Below, piece after piece: positions 26,035-34,807 of a DNA stretch of 64,000 nt. Each line of letters opens with the position of its first letter. Within the stretch, counting starts at the first letter, position 1. Made by a program: the position numbers and the translations under genes. The stretch lies in contig NZ_KQ948926.1 in NCBI RefSeq assembly GCF_001514235.1, positions 281,291-345,290 on the forward strand, read 5' to 3'. This DNA comes from Streptomyces caeruleatus. GTDB lineage: Bacteria; Actinomycetota; Actinomycetes; Streptomycetales; Streptomycetaceae. The notes beneath the pieces are model-generated. The model worked only from the letters and a program-made list of their open reading frames with translations. It was not told the origin of the DNA and did not search any database.

Positions 26035-26895
26035 TCAGCGGCGGGGGCCGGGCAGGGCGGGTCGGCTGGTGGTGCTCCAGCGCGGGACACTGGCCGCGGG
26101 CAGGACGGCCGGGCGGCGGGACACGACGGCACGCTGCACGTCGAGCGGGGTGGGGGCCGGCGGGCCGGGCGGGAGGATAGGGGTGAGCTGGGCCATGCCC
26201 TTGATGTAGCTGAAGGTCGCCTCGCGCCATCGGGGCAGTGGAGCCGGGTCGGCGACGCACTCGGTGACGGCGGTGAGCAGGGCGACGGGGGTGTCGGTGC
26301 TGGCCGTGGCGTACCAGACGGGCCGGTCGATGGACATGCCCGCCCACAGCTGCCAGCGGGCGTCCCGCGTCGTCAGCTCGGCGTCGGGATCGAGGTCGCC
26401 GGTGGTGAACTCCATGCCGGCGAGTCCGTCCGGGGCCTGGATGGCGAAGACGCCCCAGCGCGGGCGGTCGATCTCCCAACCGTGTTTCAGCAGGGGCACG
26501 ACGGCGAGGAAGGGGTCATGCTCGTCGTTCCCGGAGACGGGCTGGGCGAGGTAGGCGTCCGGCCCCTGCTCGTACGCCGTGGCGAGGGCGGTGGTGAACG
26601 CGGTCACGAACTCGGTGGGGACGCGGTCGTTGAAACAAACCCCCCAGACCGGCGGGCCGAACGCATCCTTGTAGGCGTTGATGCGCCAGAGCCCGTCGTC
26701 CTCACCCTCGGGCAGGTAGCCCAAGCGGACGCGCCGGTCGGGAGCGGTCACATAGAGGTTGGAATCCTCGTCGTACTGGAAGTCCCAGCCAAGGCCGAGG
26801 AGAGGGGCGAGGGCGAGGTCGCCGGTCCCCGTGGTGGAGGCGAGATGGCGCGGGGAGACATAGACGTCGCCGTCGAGCGTTTCGGTGTCGGGCAC
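26035..26895 (-). CDS. DUF317 domain protein
   Basis: 286 aa with N-terminal DGDVYVSPRHLAS and two DUF317 halves (LYVTAPDRRVRLGYLPEG and RWQLWAGMSIDRPVWYATAS, each followed by a helix). Its C-terminal tail resembles that of the 24593 gene. Likely a paralogue arising in this element. Function is unknown. Confidence 0.8.
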   Translation of the reverse strand: MPDTETLDGDVYVSPRHLASTTGTGDLALAPLLGLGWDFQYDEDSNLYVTAPDRRVRLGYLPEGEDDGLWRINAYKDAFGPPVWGVCFNDRVPTEFVTAFTTALATAYEQGPDAYLAQPVSGNDEHDPFLAVVPLLKHGWEIDRPRWGVFAIQAPDGLAGMEFTTGDLDPDAELTTRDARWQLWAGMSIDRPVWYATASTDTPVALLTAVTECVADPAPLPRWREATFSYIKGMAQLTPILPPGPPAPTPLDVQRAVVSRRPAVLPAASVPRWSTTSRPALPGPRR

Positions 26896-26940
26896 GAATG
26901 TCCTGGGGGCAGAGTGGTGACGGTTGGGGCGGCCCGCGGG

Positions 26941-27594
26941 TCAGGCACCAAAACTGTCGGCCGGGGCGGGCAGCAACTCCTGTGCCAGATCAGCGAGTTG
27001 GCCGGTGTAGTGCAGGGTGCGCAGGCCCAGCTCGGCGGCGGCCTGGCAGTTGTCCTCGCGGTCATCGACGAACAGCACGCGTGACGGGTCGTCGACGCCG
27101 GTGGCGGCCAGGGCGTGTTCGTACGCGGCCGGATCGGGTTTGCACAGGCCCAGGCGGGCGGAGTACAGGGCGTCGTCCATCAGCTCGCGCCGCCAGTCGG
27201 TGGCATTCAGGACGTTGCTGAGGTGCGCCGGGGCGTTGGAGAGCAGCACCATGGGCAGCCCCTCGGCGCGGGCGAGGTACAGGGTGTCGAGGACGAAGGG
27301 ATCGGTGCCGGTCCACATGGCGGTGTCGGCGGCGATCAGGGTGCGCAGCCACCGCGGGCTGGGGTGGTGGCCGAGAACCTTGGCCCAGTACGCGAGGTCG
27401 CTGAGTTCTCCGGCGTCGTACGCCTCACGAGGTGCCCAGAAGGCATCCCTAAAGGAGTCGAGTTGGTCGGCGGGCCATTCGGCGAGGGCGGCGAGGCACC
27501 TCCACATGAGCGTGCTGGGCTGTCGGCCGATTACGCCGTTGTAGTCAATGATCACGGCGTCTACGGCGGTGGGGGAAGTGGCGGGGGTGGTCAA
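26941..27594 (-). CDS. HAD-superfamily hydrolase
   Basis: 217 aa. The start is the TTG whose first bases overlap the MFS stop (TTGA). Motif I is changed: the usual DxDGV/T reads IIDYNGV, with Asp and Asn at the catalytic pair. Motif II is LLSNAP, motif III is CKPDP with the invariant Lys, and motif IV is LFVDDREDN. This fits the epoxide hydrolase N-terminal/phosphatase type, but the Asn in place of the second Asp could weaken phosphatase activity. Last gene of an ATP-grasp/MFS/HAD operon. Confidence 0.78.
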   Translation of the reverse strand: MTTPATSPTAVDAVIIDYNGVIGRQPSTLMWRCLAALAEWPADQLDSFRDAFWAPREAYDAGELSDLAYWAKVLGHHPSPRWLRTLIAADTAMWTGTDPFVLDTLYLARAEGLPMVLLSNAPAHLSNVLNATDWRRELMDDALYSARLGLCKPDPAAYEHALAATGVDDPSRVLFVDDREDNCQAAAELGLRTLHYTGQLADLAQELLPAPADSFGA

Positions 27595-28754
27595 GGGGCG
27601 GGGTTCTCCAGGGCTTTGCGGGACAGGAAGGCGACAGCGGCGGCGAGGAGGGCGGGCAGCAGCAGCGCGGTCGTCAGGGAGGTGAGGGTGGCGAGGGCGC
27701 CGATGAGGGCGGGGCCGGCGAGCAGGCCGACGTAGCCGGTGACGGAGACGTGGGCGACCGCGCGGGGGCCGCCGGGGCCGGCGGCGGTGATCAGGCTGGG
27801 GACCGCGACGGACAGGCCCAGGCCGAAGACGGTCCACCCGGCCAGCGCGAAGACGATGGTGGAGTCGGCGAGGCCAGTGGCAAGACCGAGGGCAGCCAGG
27901 GCGGCACCGGTGCGTACGACCGCGGGGACACCGTAGCGGGCGGTGAGCCGGTCTGCGGCGAGGCGTCCGGCAGCCATGGCCCCGCTGTAGAAGCCGAACG
28001 CCGCCGCGCTGACCGCAGCCGTGGCGCCGAGGCCGTGCAGGTGGACGGCGGCCCAGTCGGCGGCGGCCCCCTCCCCCAGCAGCGTTGCGGCTGCGAGCGC
28101 GCCCAGCAGCCACAGCTGGCCCCGGGACAGACCTCCGCTGGTCTGCGGGACCGGCCGGCAGGGATCCGGGGCGAGTTCCGGCGCGGTAGTGACCAGGCAT
28201 CGGTTTGCCCGGGCCGCCGCGCAGGCTGCTGCCCCGGCCACGGTGCCGACGGCGACGAACAGGAGGGTGTACGAGAGGTGGGCGCTGACCGCGGCGAGCG
28301 CGGCGCCCAGGAGGGCGCCGACGCTGTAACTCGCGTGGAAGGCGCCCATGACGGGCCGCCCGATGGCGTCCTGGCAGCGGACCGCGGCAGAGTTGACTCC
28401 CACGTCGAGCACGCCGTGCGCGACACCGAAGAGAAGCGCCACCACAAGCAACGCGTTGAGGCTGTCGCAGGCTCCGAGCGCGGCCAGGCAGGCAGCGAGT
28501 CCGATCGCGCCGCCGGTCACCAGAGCGGGGAGCCGGGCCGGGCGGGCGAGGCGTCCGGCGGCCTGGAGGCCGGCGACCATGCCGAGCGCGGCGGCCAGCA
28601 GGACCAGGGCAAGACCGGCGGTACTCAGCCCGGCGGCTTGCTGGACCGCGGGCAGGCGGGCCCCCCACACGGCCATCACCAAGCCGAGACCAAAGAAGTA
28701 CCCGGTCAGCAGACGGCGGCTGCGCACCAGCTCGGGCACGGCAGGACCGCTCAC
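27591..28754 (-). CDS. MFS transporter
   Basis: 387 aa with about 12 hydrophobic helices. The first loop contains WGARLPAVQQAAG, resembling the drug/sugar exporter-like subgroup seen in Streptomyces. It overlaps both the upstream ATP-grasp gene and the downstream HAD gene by four bases. Since an ATP-grasp ligase precedes it, export of a small peptide-like product is plausible; the substrate is not known. Confidence 0.8.
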   Translation of the reverse strand: MSGPAVPELVRSRRLLTGYFFGLGLVMAVWGARLPAVQQAAGLSTAGLALVLLAAALGMVAGLQAAGRLARPARLPALVTGGAIGLAACLAALGACDSLNALLVVALLFGVAHGVLDVGVNSAAVRCQDAIGRPVMGAFHASYSVGALLGAALAAVSAHLSYTLLFVAVGTVAGAAACAAARANRCLVTTAPELAPDPCRPVPQTSGGLSRGQLWLLGALAAATLLGEGAAADWAAVHLHGLGATAAVSAAAFGFYSGAMAAGRLAADRLTARYGVPAVVRTGAALAALGLATGLADSTIVFALAGWTVFGLGLSVAVPSLITAAGPGGPRAVAHVSVTGYVGLLAGPALIGALATLTSLTTALLLPALLAAAVAFLSRKALENPAP

Positions 28755-30079
28755 GCGGCACCGGCCTCCCCCAGCGCATCCACCTGCGATGCCGAGGCGA
28801 CCTGGACTTCGAGGTTGCGGTACGCCTCCTGCAGGTGTGCTTGGGCGAGGGCGGCGGACGGCCCGGTGGTGATCAGGTAGCCGATGCGTGCAGTGAACAG
28901 ATCACCGCCGTCCTGCGGCAGCACCACCGGCTCCCCCACCCGCCGCTGGAACCGGACCCGCTCCAAGCCCTCGGTCTGCTCGGCGAATCGGCCGGTGAGC
29001 CGGCAGGCGGTGAGCAGCCCGGAGTAGGCGGGGTAGACGAACCGGATGGCCGCCGCACGCTGGTGCGTCGGGGCCAGGTCAGGGGCGTGTCCGCAGGCGA
29101 TGTCCGCGGCGGCGCGGGCGAGGTCGACGCCGGTGGCGAGCTGCACGAGGTGGCCGATCAGGTCGCCGGCAAGGCGGGCGTTGACCTCGATCAGCCGCGG
29201 GCGCCCGTCGACCAGCCGCATCTCGACATGACTGACCCCGTCCGTGACCCCCAGCGCGGTGACAGCTGCCTCGGCGGCCGGGGCCACGATGGCCAGCAGC
29301 GGATCGGCCGCGTCCACACAGTGCGCGATCTCCTCAAAGCCAGGCTGAAGGCCGAGGGTCTTGCGGGTGACGGCGACCACCGCGGTCCGGCCCCGGTAGG
29401 TGGCACACTCGACGCTCACCTCTGGTCCGTCGAGATACTCCTCGACCAGGACCTCGGTGTTCTCCCCGCCGCGCCCCACCACACGCTCGGCGACGGCGTA
29501 CGCGGCATCCAGTTCGCCGGGGGTACTGGCCCGGGTCACGCCGATGCTGCCCGCGTGTGCGGCGGGCTTGATGACGACCGGGTAACCGATCCGAGCGGCG
29601 GCTGTGCGCGCCTCCTGCACGTCGCGGACGCTCACCGAGGTCGCTGAGGGGACACCGTGGCGGGCGAACAGGGCCCGTGCGGCGGCCTTGTTGCGGCACG
29701 CGCGCAGGGCCTCGGGTGCGGTGGTGGGCAGGCCGAGCCGGCGGGCGAGGCGGGCGACGGGGACGAGGTACCACTCGGTCCAGGTGACCACCCCGGCGAG
29801 CCGGTGGCGTTCGGCCAGGGCCTGGCCAGCGGCGTTCAGCGCGGCCTGGTCGGTGGGGTCGGTCACGACCACGCAGTCGCGGATGTACGGCAGCTGCCAC
29901 GACGGCTCTTCGCCGGTGATGAGGACGATGTCGTAGGCGGCGGCGACGGATTCGAGGCAGTGGCGGCGATAGTGCTCGGCCTCCATGTCGGCCGCGGCCA
30001 CGACCAGGACGACCGGACGATCCGACGAGTCACGGGGCGAACGGGAGGTCACATTGAGCGAGGGATTGGGGTGCGGCAT
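28751..30079 (-). CDS. ATP-grasp ligase
   Basis: 442 aa. An N-terminal Rossmann-like domain (VVLVVAAADMEAEHYRRH) precedes the ATP-grasp fold. It includes NKAAARALFARHGVP, YPVVIKPAAHAGSIGV (Lys binding ATP), VEEYLDGPEVSVEC and IEVNARLAGDLIGHLV with the Mg-binding Glu/Asn. Such enzymes join a carboxylate to an amine through an acyl phosphate. The four-base overlap with the MFS gene suggests synthesis and export of a small ligated compound. Confidence 0.85.
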   Translation of the reverse strand: MPHPNPSLNVTSRSPRDSSDRPVVLVVAAADMEAEHYRRHCLESVAAAYDIVLITGEEPSWQLPYIRDCVVVTDPTDQAALNAAGQALAERHRLAGVVTWTEWYLVPVARLARRLGLPTTAPEALRACRNKAAARALFARHGVPSATSVSVRDVQEARTAAARIGYPVVIKPAAHAGSIGVTRASTPGELDAAYAVAERVVGRGGENTEVLVEEYLDGPEVSVECATYRGRTAVVAVTRKTLGLQPGFEEIAHCVDAADPLLAIVAPAAEAAVTALGVTDGVSHVEMRLVDGRPRLIEVNARLAGDLIGHLVQLATGVDLARAAADIACGHAPDLAPTHQRAAAIRFVYPAYSGLLTACRLTGRFAEQTEGLERVRFQRRVGEPVVLPQDGGDLFTARIGYLITTGPSAALAQAHLQEAYRNLEVQVASASQVDALGEAGAA

Positions 30080-30779
30080 CCGGGAGTTGGTCCTCCGTAG
30101 AGACGTGCGGTACGGGTTGGGGGGGCGGATCTAGGGCAGCTGGGCGGTGACGCGCTGATACCAGCGGCTGACCCAGTCCCAGCAGTTGGCGCAGCTCTTG
30201 TGGCTGTGGCCGGGCAGCGGAGCGGAGCGGCGGGCGCCCATCGACCAGGCCATCGAGTCGGCGGAGACCAGAGCGTCGGCGTAGGCGCCCAGCCCTGCGG
30301 TCTTGACGCCGAAGCCGTGCAGGCGCAGCCCCCGGCGGGCGAATTCACGGACGATCAAGGCGATCTCATCGGTGGCCTGGCGGCGGCAGACGGAGCCGAT
30401 CCCGACGACGGGCTCCGCCGCGAGATCGATGCCCGCGTCGGCGTACAGCTGCGCGCAGTGAAGGTAGTGGCGCAGCTCCCAGCCCTGCAGCACGGGGATG
30501 AACGGCAGGTCCGGGGCGATGGTGCGCAGCTCGATCAGGTTCGCCACCGTGTAGCGCTGGTGAACGGCTATGGCCGCGTCCATGTCCTGGTCCGGCTCGC
30601 CGGGCGACAGGCCGCGGGCGGTACGTGTGCCGTGGAACCAGCCAGGGCTTGCGGACGGTGGGTCGCGTTTGCCGAAGATCACCCAGGGTTCGCACTGGTA
30701 GTTGTAGACCTGCTTCGCCGTCGGGTCTGACACAAGTTCGCACGCGGGCCCGACGTGCGGTTCACGCCCACCTAGGTGC

Positions 30780-31084
30780 CTTTTGGATGAGTTGTCGGCC
30801 AGGCGGCGAAGCGTTCTTCCAAGGTGCCCCCGGCCGTGATCTTCGTGGTGGGATTCTGCGCAGTGTGTGCTGTCCCTCCCCGCGCTGGCTCCGTATCTCG
30901 CACTGACGCCATGTCCTGTCGTTGACCCGCCGCCCGAGGAATTCAGGCGGCGCGACAGTGCCGACGTGGAACCGGAAGTGACCTGATAGGAGCTTGATCG
31001 CGCATAAGCAGCGCGGCTCATACCAGTGATGTCCAGCGGTTCCACGGCGCCACAACCAACGGCAGCGACGGAGGGTATGACACG
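30780..31084 (+). ncRNA. candidate bridge RNA region in the IS110 left end
   Basis: IS110-group elements encode a structured bridge RNA in the non-coding left end (established for IS621). This region has the right place and length. A clear stem is CGCCGCC (30928-30934) with GGCGGCG (30946-30952), 11-base loop. It is extended by CTGTCG (30916-30921) with CGACAG (30953-30958). I could not assign the target and donor loops with confidence, and the RNA ends are unknown. Confidence 0.45.
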
Positions 31085-32194
31085 GTGACCAGCACGGACG
31101 TACGGCCAGGCCGAGGAGCACGGCAGCAGGCGACTGCCCTGGAGGTCTGGATAGGCGTGGACACCCATCGGGACTTCAACGTGGCCGCAGCACTGGACGA
31201 GCGTGGCCGGAAGCTCGGCACGCTGACGGTTCCAACCACCAGCGCGGGCAACCAGTCGCTCCTGGCCTGGGCACGTTCGCTCGGCGAGACCGTGCGCGGC
31301 TTCGCTCTGGAAGGCACCGGCAGTTACGGCGCCAGCCTCACCCGCCACCTGCTGACGGCGGGCGAGTTCGTCGTCGAGGCCACACGGCCCCGGCGCGACC
31401 GACAGGCCAGCCGCAACGACGGAAAGAGCGACTTCATGGACGCTCTGCGCGCGGCCAAGGCCCTGCTGGCCGAGGACTTGGACATCGCCCCGAAGCACCG
31501 CGACGGCGACGTGGAGGTGCTGAGGTTGCTTCTCATCGCCAAGCGCAGTGCGGTCAAGGCCCGCACACAAGCCGTGAACGCGATGCGCGCCATCCTGGTT
31601 ACCGCGCCCGACGAACTGCGCAACCGCCTCCGCGGCACCAGTAAGGACGAGCTGATCGAGCGGTGCCTGCGGCTGCGCCCGGCCGCCGAAGGCTTGGAGG
31701 CCGCCGCGAAGCGCACCCTGCGGCACCTGGCGCGTCGCTGCCGCATGCTCACCGAAGAAGCCGACCAGGTGGATGCCGAGGTCGCCGAGATTGTCAGGCG
31801 AGCTGCCCCCGAGCTGTTGGAACTGCACGGCGTCGGCACAGGCACAGCCGCCACGCTGCTCGTCGCTGCCGGCGACAATCCAACCCGTATGCGCAGCGAA
31901 GCGAGCTTCGCGCATATGGCCGGCGTTGCGCCTCTCCCCACCGGCAGCGGTCTGACCAGCGGCCGACACAGACTCAACCGCGGTGGCAACCGCCAGGCGA
32001 ACAACGCGCTGTGGACCGTCGTCGTGACCAGGATGAGGACCGACGAGAGGACCCAGAAGTACCTCGCCCGTCGGACCGCCGAGGGCAAGTCGAAGAAGGA
32101 GATCGTCCGGTGCCTGAAGCGGTACGTCGCCAGGGAGATCTACCGCACCTTGCTCGCCCGGTACCGGCGTCCATCCGCACTTGCAAGCACATAG
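31085..32194 (+). CDS. IS110-family transposase/recombinase
   Basis: 369 aa. The N-terminal RuvC-like DEDD domain shows Asp26 in IGVDTHRD, then Glu in ALEGTGSYG, and KSDFMDALRAAK. A helical middle follows. The C-terminal transposase_20-like domain has LHGVGTGTAATLLVAAG, FAHMAGVAPLPTGSG and RLNRGGNRQANNALW, with the candidate nucleophile Ser in TGSG. The length is normal and no frameshift is seen, so it may be active. It reads opposite to the gene it disrupts. Confidence 0.9.
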   Translation: MTSTDVRPGRGARQQATALEVWIGVDTHRDFNVAAALDERGRKLGTLTVPTTSAGNQSLLAWARSLGETVRGFALEGTGSYGASLTRHLLTAGEFVVEATRPRRDRQASRNDGKSDFMDALRAAKALLAEDLDIAPKHRDGDVEVLRLLLIAKRSAVKARTQAVNAMRAILVTAPDELRNRLRGTSKDELIERCLRLRPAAEGLEAAAKRTLRHLARRCRMLTEEADQVDAEVAEIVRRAAPELLELHGVGTGTAATLLVAAGDNPTRMRSEASFAHMAGVAPLPTGSGLTSGRHRLNRGGNRQANNALWTVVVTRMRTDERTQKYLARRTAEGKSKKEIVRCLKRYVAREIYRTLLARYRRPSALAST

Positions 32195-32490
32195 GAGCGT
32201 CATCCAGTCCTGCGGAGCCGCCCACGCCATCCGGCCGATCGCCTCGGCGTACCGCCGTACCTCGGCGGCATACTCGGCGGCGGAGATGGTCCATCGGCCG
32301 TGCCGCTGGAGCTCGGTGAAGCCGCCGGAGTCCAGCGCCCACGCGGTGCGGGCACGCGGGAAGGTCTTGCGCTTCTTCAGCCGGTTGCGGGATATGAACA
32401 ACGGGATGTCGCTGTCGGCGAGCCAGTTCACCATGTGGGTGCCGAGGTAGAACGTCGGGCCGCCCGCTTCGCCGACCGCCGCAGTGGCGG

Positions 32491-33246
32491 CTACGCGGTC
32501 ACCGTCCGGCGGCGGCGCCGCACGACCGCGATCACGGTGAGGGCGGCGAGGGTCATCAGCGTCTTGCCGAGCAGTTGGCCCGGCAGGAAGGCCAAGGATC
32601 CGAAGGCGAGCGACAGGAAGATCACCGAGTCGGCGACCGCGCCGACGGTGTTGCTGACGGCCACCGCCACCATCAGGCTAAGACGCCTAAGGGGCTCATA
32701 GACGGCCGTATCGAGCAGTTCCGACAGCACGAACGCGGCCACCGAAGCCAGCGCCAGACGCGGCTCCGCCAGGAGCCACGACACGGCGCCGCCCGCTGCG
32801 ACCGCCGCGAGCACCGCGTGGGGGCCTAGTACTTCCCGGGTCAGGTCACGCAGGACCAGCGCCAGGCCACCCAGGTAGACACCGGCCGGAGCCATCATGC
32901 CGAGCCCGACCGGGACCGTACCGACGTGTGCGGTGAGCAGATTCGCCGCGGGGACCGTGCCCAGGTATGCGGCGGCCAGCAGACCACCGTACGCAGCCTG
33001 TTGCGATCGTTGACCGGCGAACGGCCATGTGAGCGGACGGGCTGAACGAGGCGTCCAGGTCCTCAGAGCGTTGTGCGAGACCGGGCGGGCCGGTGATTCG
33101 GTGCCCGGGGCGCGGCGGCGGACAGCGGCCGGGCAGGCATTGAGCAGTCCCTGGTGGCCGGGATGACCGGCACGAGCGGACAAGAAAGGGGGTTCTCCGT
33201 ATCGGTGGAAGGCAGGACGAGCGAAGAGGGGGGTTTCAGGCGGCAC
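32491..33246 (-). CDS. VUT-family (YhhQ-like) queuosine-precursor transporter
   Basis: The last ~175 residues are the conserved part. About six hydrophobic helices are visible, with AAYLGTVPAANLL, LVLRDLTREVLG, FVLSELLDTAVYEPLRR and SNTVGAVADSVIF, a VUT/YhhQ pattern for uptake of queuosine or 7-deazaguanine precursors. The start is uncertain: GTG at 33246 gives 251 aa with a 70-residue tail lacking family resemblance. The conserved region begins only near 33030 and no better start is obvious. It lies next to the DpdA-like gene, which uses such bases. Confidence 0.75.
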   Translation of the reverse strand: MPPETPLFARPAFHRYGEPPFLSARAGHPGHQGLLNACPAAVRRRAPGTESPARPVSHNALRTWTPRSARPLTWPFAGQRSQQAAYGGLLAAAYLGTVPAANLLTAHVGTVPVGLGMMAPAGVYLGGLALVLRDLTREVLGPHAVLAAVAAGGAVSWLLAEPRLALASVAAFVLSELLDTAVYEPLRRLSLMVAVAVSNTVGAVADSVIFLSLAFGSLAFLPGQLLGKTLMTLAALTVIAVVRRRRRTVTA

Positions 33247-33538
33247 GGCGGCGGCGCAGCTCGAAGACGCTCACCCAGTGGGGGTGGTCGTCGATGAGGC
33301 GGCGGGCGTAGAGGGCGGTGAAGTTGTTGTTCAGCCCGGCGACGCCGTACGGGAGTTGGCAGCGCAGCTCTTCGAAGAGGTCCTTCACCCCGACTCGTGT
33401 GGCGCCGGCGGCCAGTCGGCGGGCGGCCATGCGTTCCAGCGCGCGGTAGACGTGCGGGTTGCGCGCGTCGAAGGCGTGGAACCGTTCGGTGATGGTGCGA
33501 CCGCTCGCGCGGTTCGTCCCGGGGACGGCGGTGGGCAT
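33236..33538 (-). CDS. hypothetical protein, 100 aa
   Basis: Helical protein (FHAFDARNPHVYRALERMAA, VGVKDLFEELRCQL, NNNFTALYARRLIDDHP) with a basic C-terminus. The layout resembles small phage proteins of unknown role. ATG start at 33538. It overlaps the longest reading of the VUT gene by 11 bases. Confidence 0.6.
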   Translation of the reverse strand: MPTAVPGTNRASGRTITERFHAFDARNPHVYRALERMAARRLAAGATRVGVKDLFEELRCQLPYGVAGLNNNFTALYARRLIDDHPHWVSVFELRRRRAA

Positions 33539-33571
33539 TGAGGTTCTCCACAGGCTGGGGGCGCAGCAGGG

Positions 33572-34807
33572 TCAGGTGCGCAGGGCGGGGCCGGTGCGCA
33601 GGCGGGCGAAGGCGTAGAACAGGCCGAGGGCCTGCAGGGCGGCGCAGGCGGTGATGACGTGGCCCAGGGCGTCGGGTGGGGTGAGCGCGGTGAGTACGCC
33701 GGCGACGGGGAGGGGCAGCAGGAGGATGAGGATGGTCGCCGACAGGGTGCTGCCGAACTGTTCCGGTGGGATCAGGCGGGAGCGCAGGGTGCGCAGGACG
33801 ACCGTCATGCCGCCGTCGGCGGCCATGAGGACCGCGACCAGGACCAGGTAGGACAGGTAGTCGGGGGCCTGGGCGGCGGCGAGGGCGGCGAGCGAGGCGA
33901 GGGTCGCGCAGGCGGCGCCGACGGGCCACAGGCCCAGGCGGTCGATGGCGAACCGGCAGATGGTGACGGACAGGAGGGTGGCCGCCGCGGCGGCGGACCA
34001 GACCAGGCCGACAGCGGTGGTGGACTGCCCGAAGTGCTCAACGACGATCACCGGGCCGGCCGCTTGGAGGAGCCCGGTGGCCAGGTTGGACAGGGTCAGC
34101 CCGGTCACGAGCCAGCCGAGCGCGGGAAGCGAGCGGATGGTGCGCCACCCGGCGAGGAGTCCGCTACCGGAACGCCCCTTCGGCGCCCGGGCCGGGGCGA
34201 CGGGCGAGGGGGGTGTGCGCAGGGCGAGCAGCGCGGCGAGAAGCGACAGCACGGTGATCACCGCGAGCATCGGCGGCGGCCCGGCAAGCAGAAGTACCCC
34301 AGCGAGGGCCGGGCCGGCCAGGGTCGCGGTCTGGTCGATGCCGAGCAGGACGGCCTGGACACGGTGGGCCCGCGTACCTGCTCGTCGGCCTGCGGCGGCG
34401 CCCGCCGTCTCTGCCGCGATGTAACTGAACTCGGTGAGCACGCCGGTCGTCGCCGCGAGCACCATCACCGTCGCGCCCGCCACGGCGCCGGACGGGTGGA
34501 GGTAGAGCAGGACCGCGCCGGCGGCGAGGGCCAGCGCGCGCCCCAGGGAGGCGAGGTGGAAGACGACGGCCGCCCCTCGCCGGTCGACGACCGATCCGGC
34601 CCACCCGAACGCCGCCAGCCGCGGGATCCACTCCAGAGCGAACGCCGCTCCCGTCAGCGCGGCGGAGCCGGTGCTCGCCAGGACCAGCAGCGGGATACCG
34701 TAGGTGGACATCGCGAACGCCAACGCGTCCGCCGTGCGCGGCAGGTAGATGCTGCGCATCAGCCCGGCGGTGTGGCCTGCATGCCGGGGTGTGACCGCTG
34801 CGCTCAC
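33572..34807 (-). CDS. MFS transporter (macrolide-efflux-like)
   Basis: 411 aa with about 12 helices. RSIYLPRTADALAFAMSTYG and AALTGAAFALEWIPRLAAFG are typical of the MefA-like or enterobactin-exporter-like MFS branch (shown in part). It overlaps the winged-helix gene at 34804 by four bases, so it is expressed with two upstream regulators that probably control it. Substrate unknown. Confidence 0.78.
   Translation of the reverse strand: MSAAVTPRHAGHTAGLMRSIYLPRTADALAFAMSTYGIPLLVLASTGSAALTGAAFALEWIPRLAAFGWAGSVVDRRGAAVVFHLASLGRALALAAGAVLLYLHPSGAVAGATVMVLAATTGVLTEFSYIAAETAGAAAGRRAGTRAHRVQAVLLGIDQTATLAGPALAGVLLLAGPPPMLAVITVLSLLAALLALRTPPSPVAPARAPKGRSGSGLLAGWRTIRSLPALGWLVTGLTLSNLATGLLQAAGPVIVVEHFGQSTTAVGLVWSAAAAATLLSVTICRFAIDRLGLWPVGAACATLASLAALAAAQAPDYLSYLVLVAVLMAADGGMTVVLRTLRSRLIPPEQFGSTLSATILILLLPLPVAGVLTALTPPDALGHVITACAALQALGLFYAFARLRTGPALRT

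Larger units (their letters stand above)
30772..32206 (+). mobile_element. IS110-family insertion sequence
   Basis: The element carries one transposase gene (31085-32194), about 300 bases of non-coding left end and only about 10 bases of right end. This is the geometry of the IS110 group. It interrupts the DpdA-like gene. IS110 elements lack terminal inverted repeats, so the ends are approximate to ten bases or so. They are placed where the reading of the target gene stops making sense. Confidence 0.75.
30131..32434 (-). pseudogene. DpdA/TGT-like transglycosylase gene split by IS110
   Basis: The N-terminal part (~32434 down to ~32206) reads MVNWLADSDIPLFISRNRL, ALDSGGFTEL and WAAPQDWM. The C-terminal part (~30770 down to 30131) resumes with CEPWVI, FIPVLQGWELRHYL, YADAGIDLAAEPVVGIGSVC, LHGFGVKT, SADSMAWS and a CANCW element. 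The pieces fit a DpdA-like or queuine transglycosylase-like TIM barrel (catalytic Asp in ALDSGG and a zinc/Cys element). The IS110 element lies between. The continuous open frame across the IS is antisense chance. Homologues that I recall begin a little before the ATG at 32434 (FYLGTH is encoded upstream), so the start may also be affected. The protein should be inactive. Confidence 0.75.

Noticed and set aside
30131..32434. Continuous 767-aa frame across the IS110 element
   Set aside because: The central part is the antisense of the transposase gene. Only the two ends resemble a protein family, so it is treated as a split gene.
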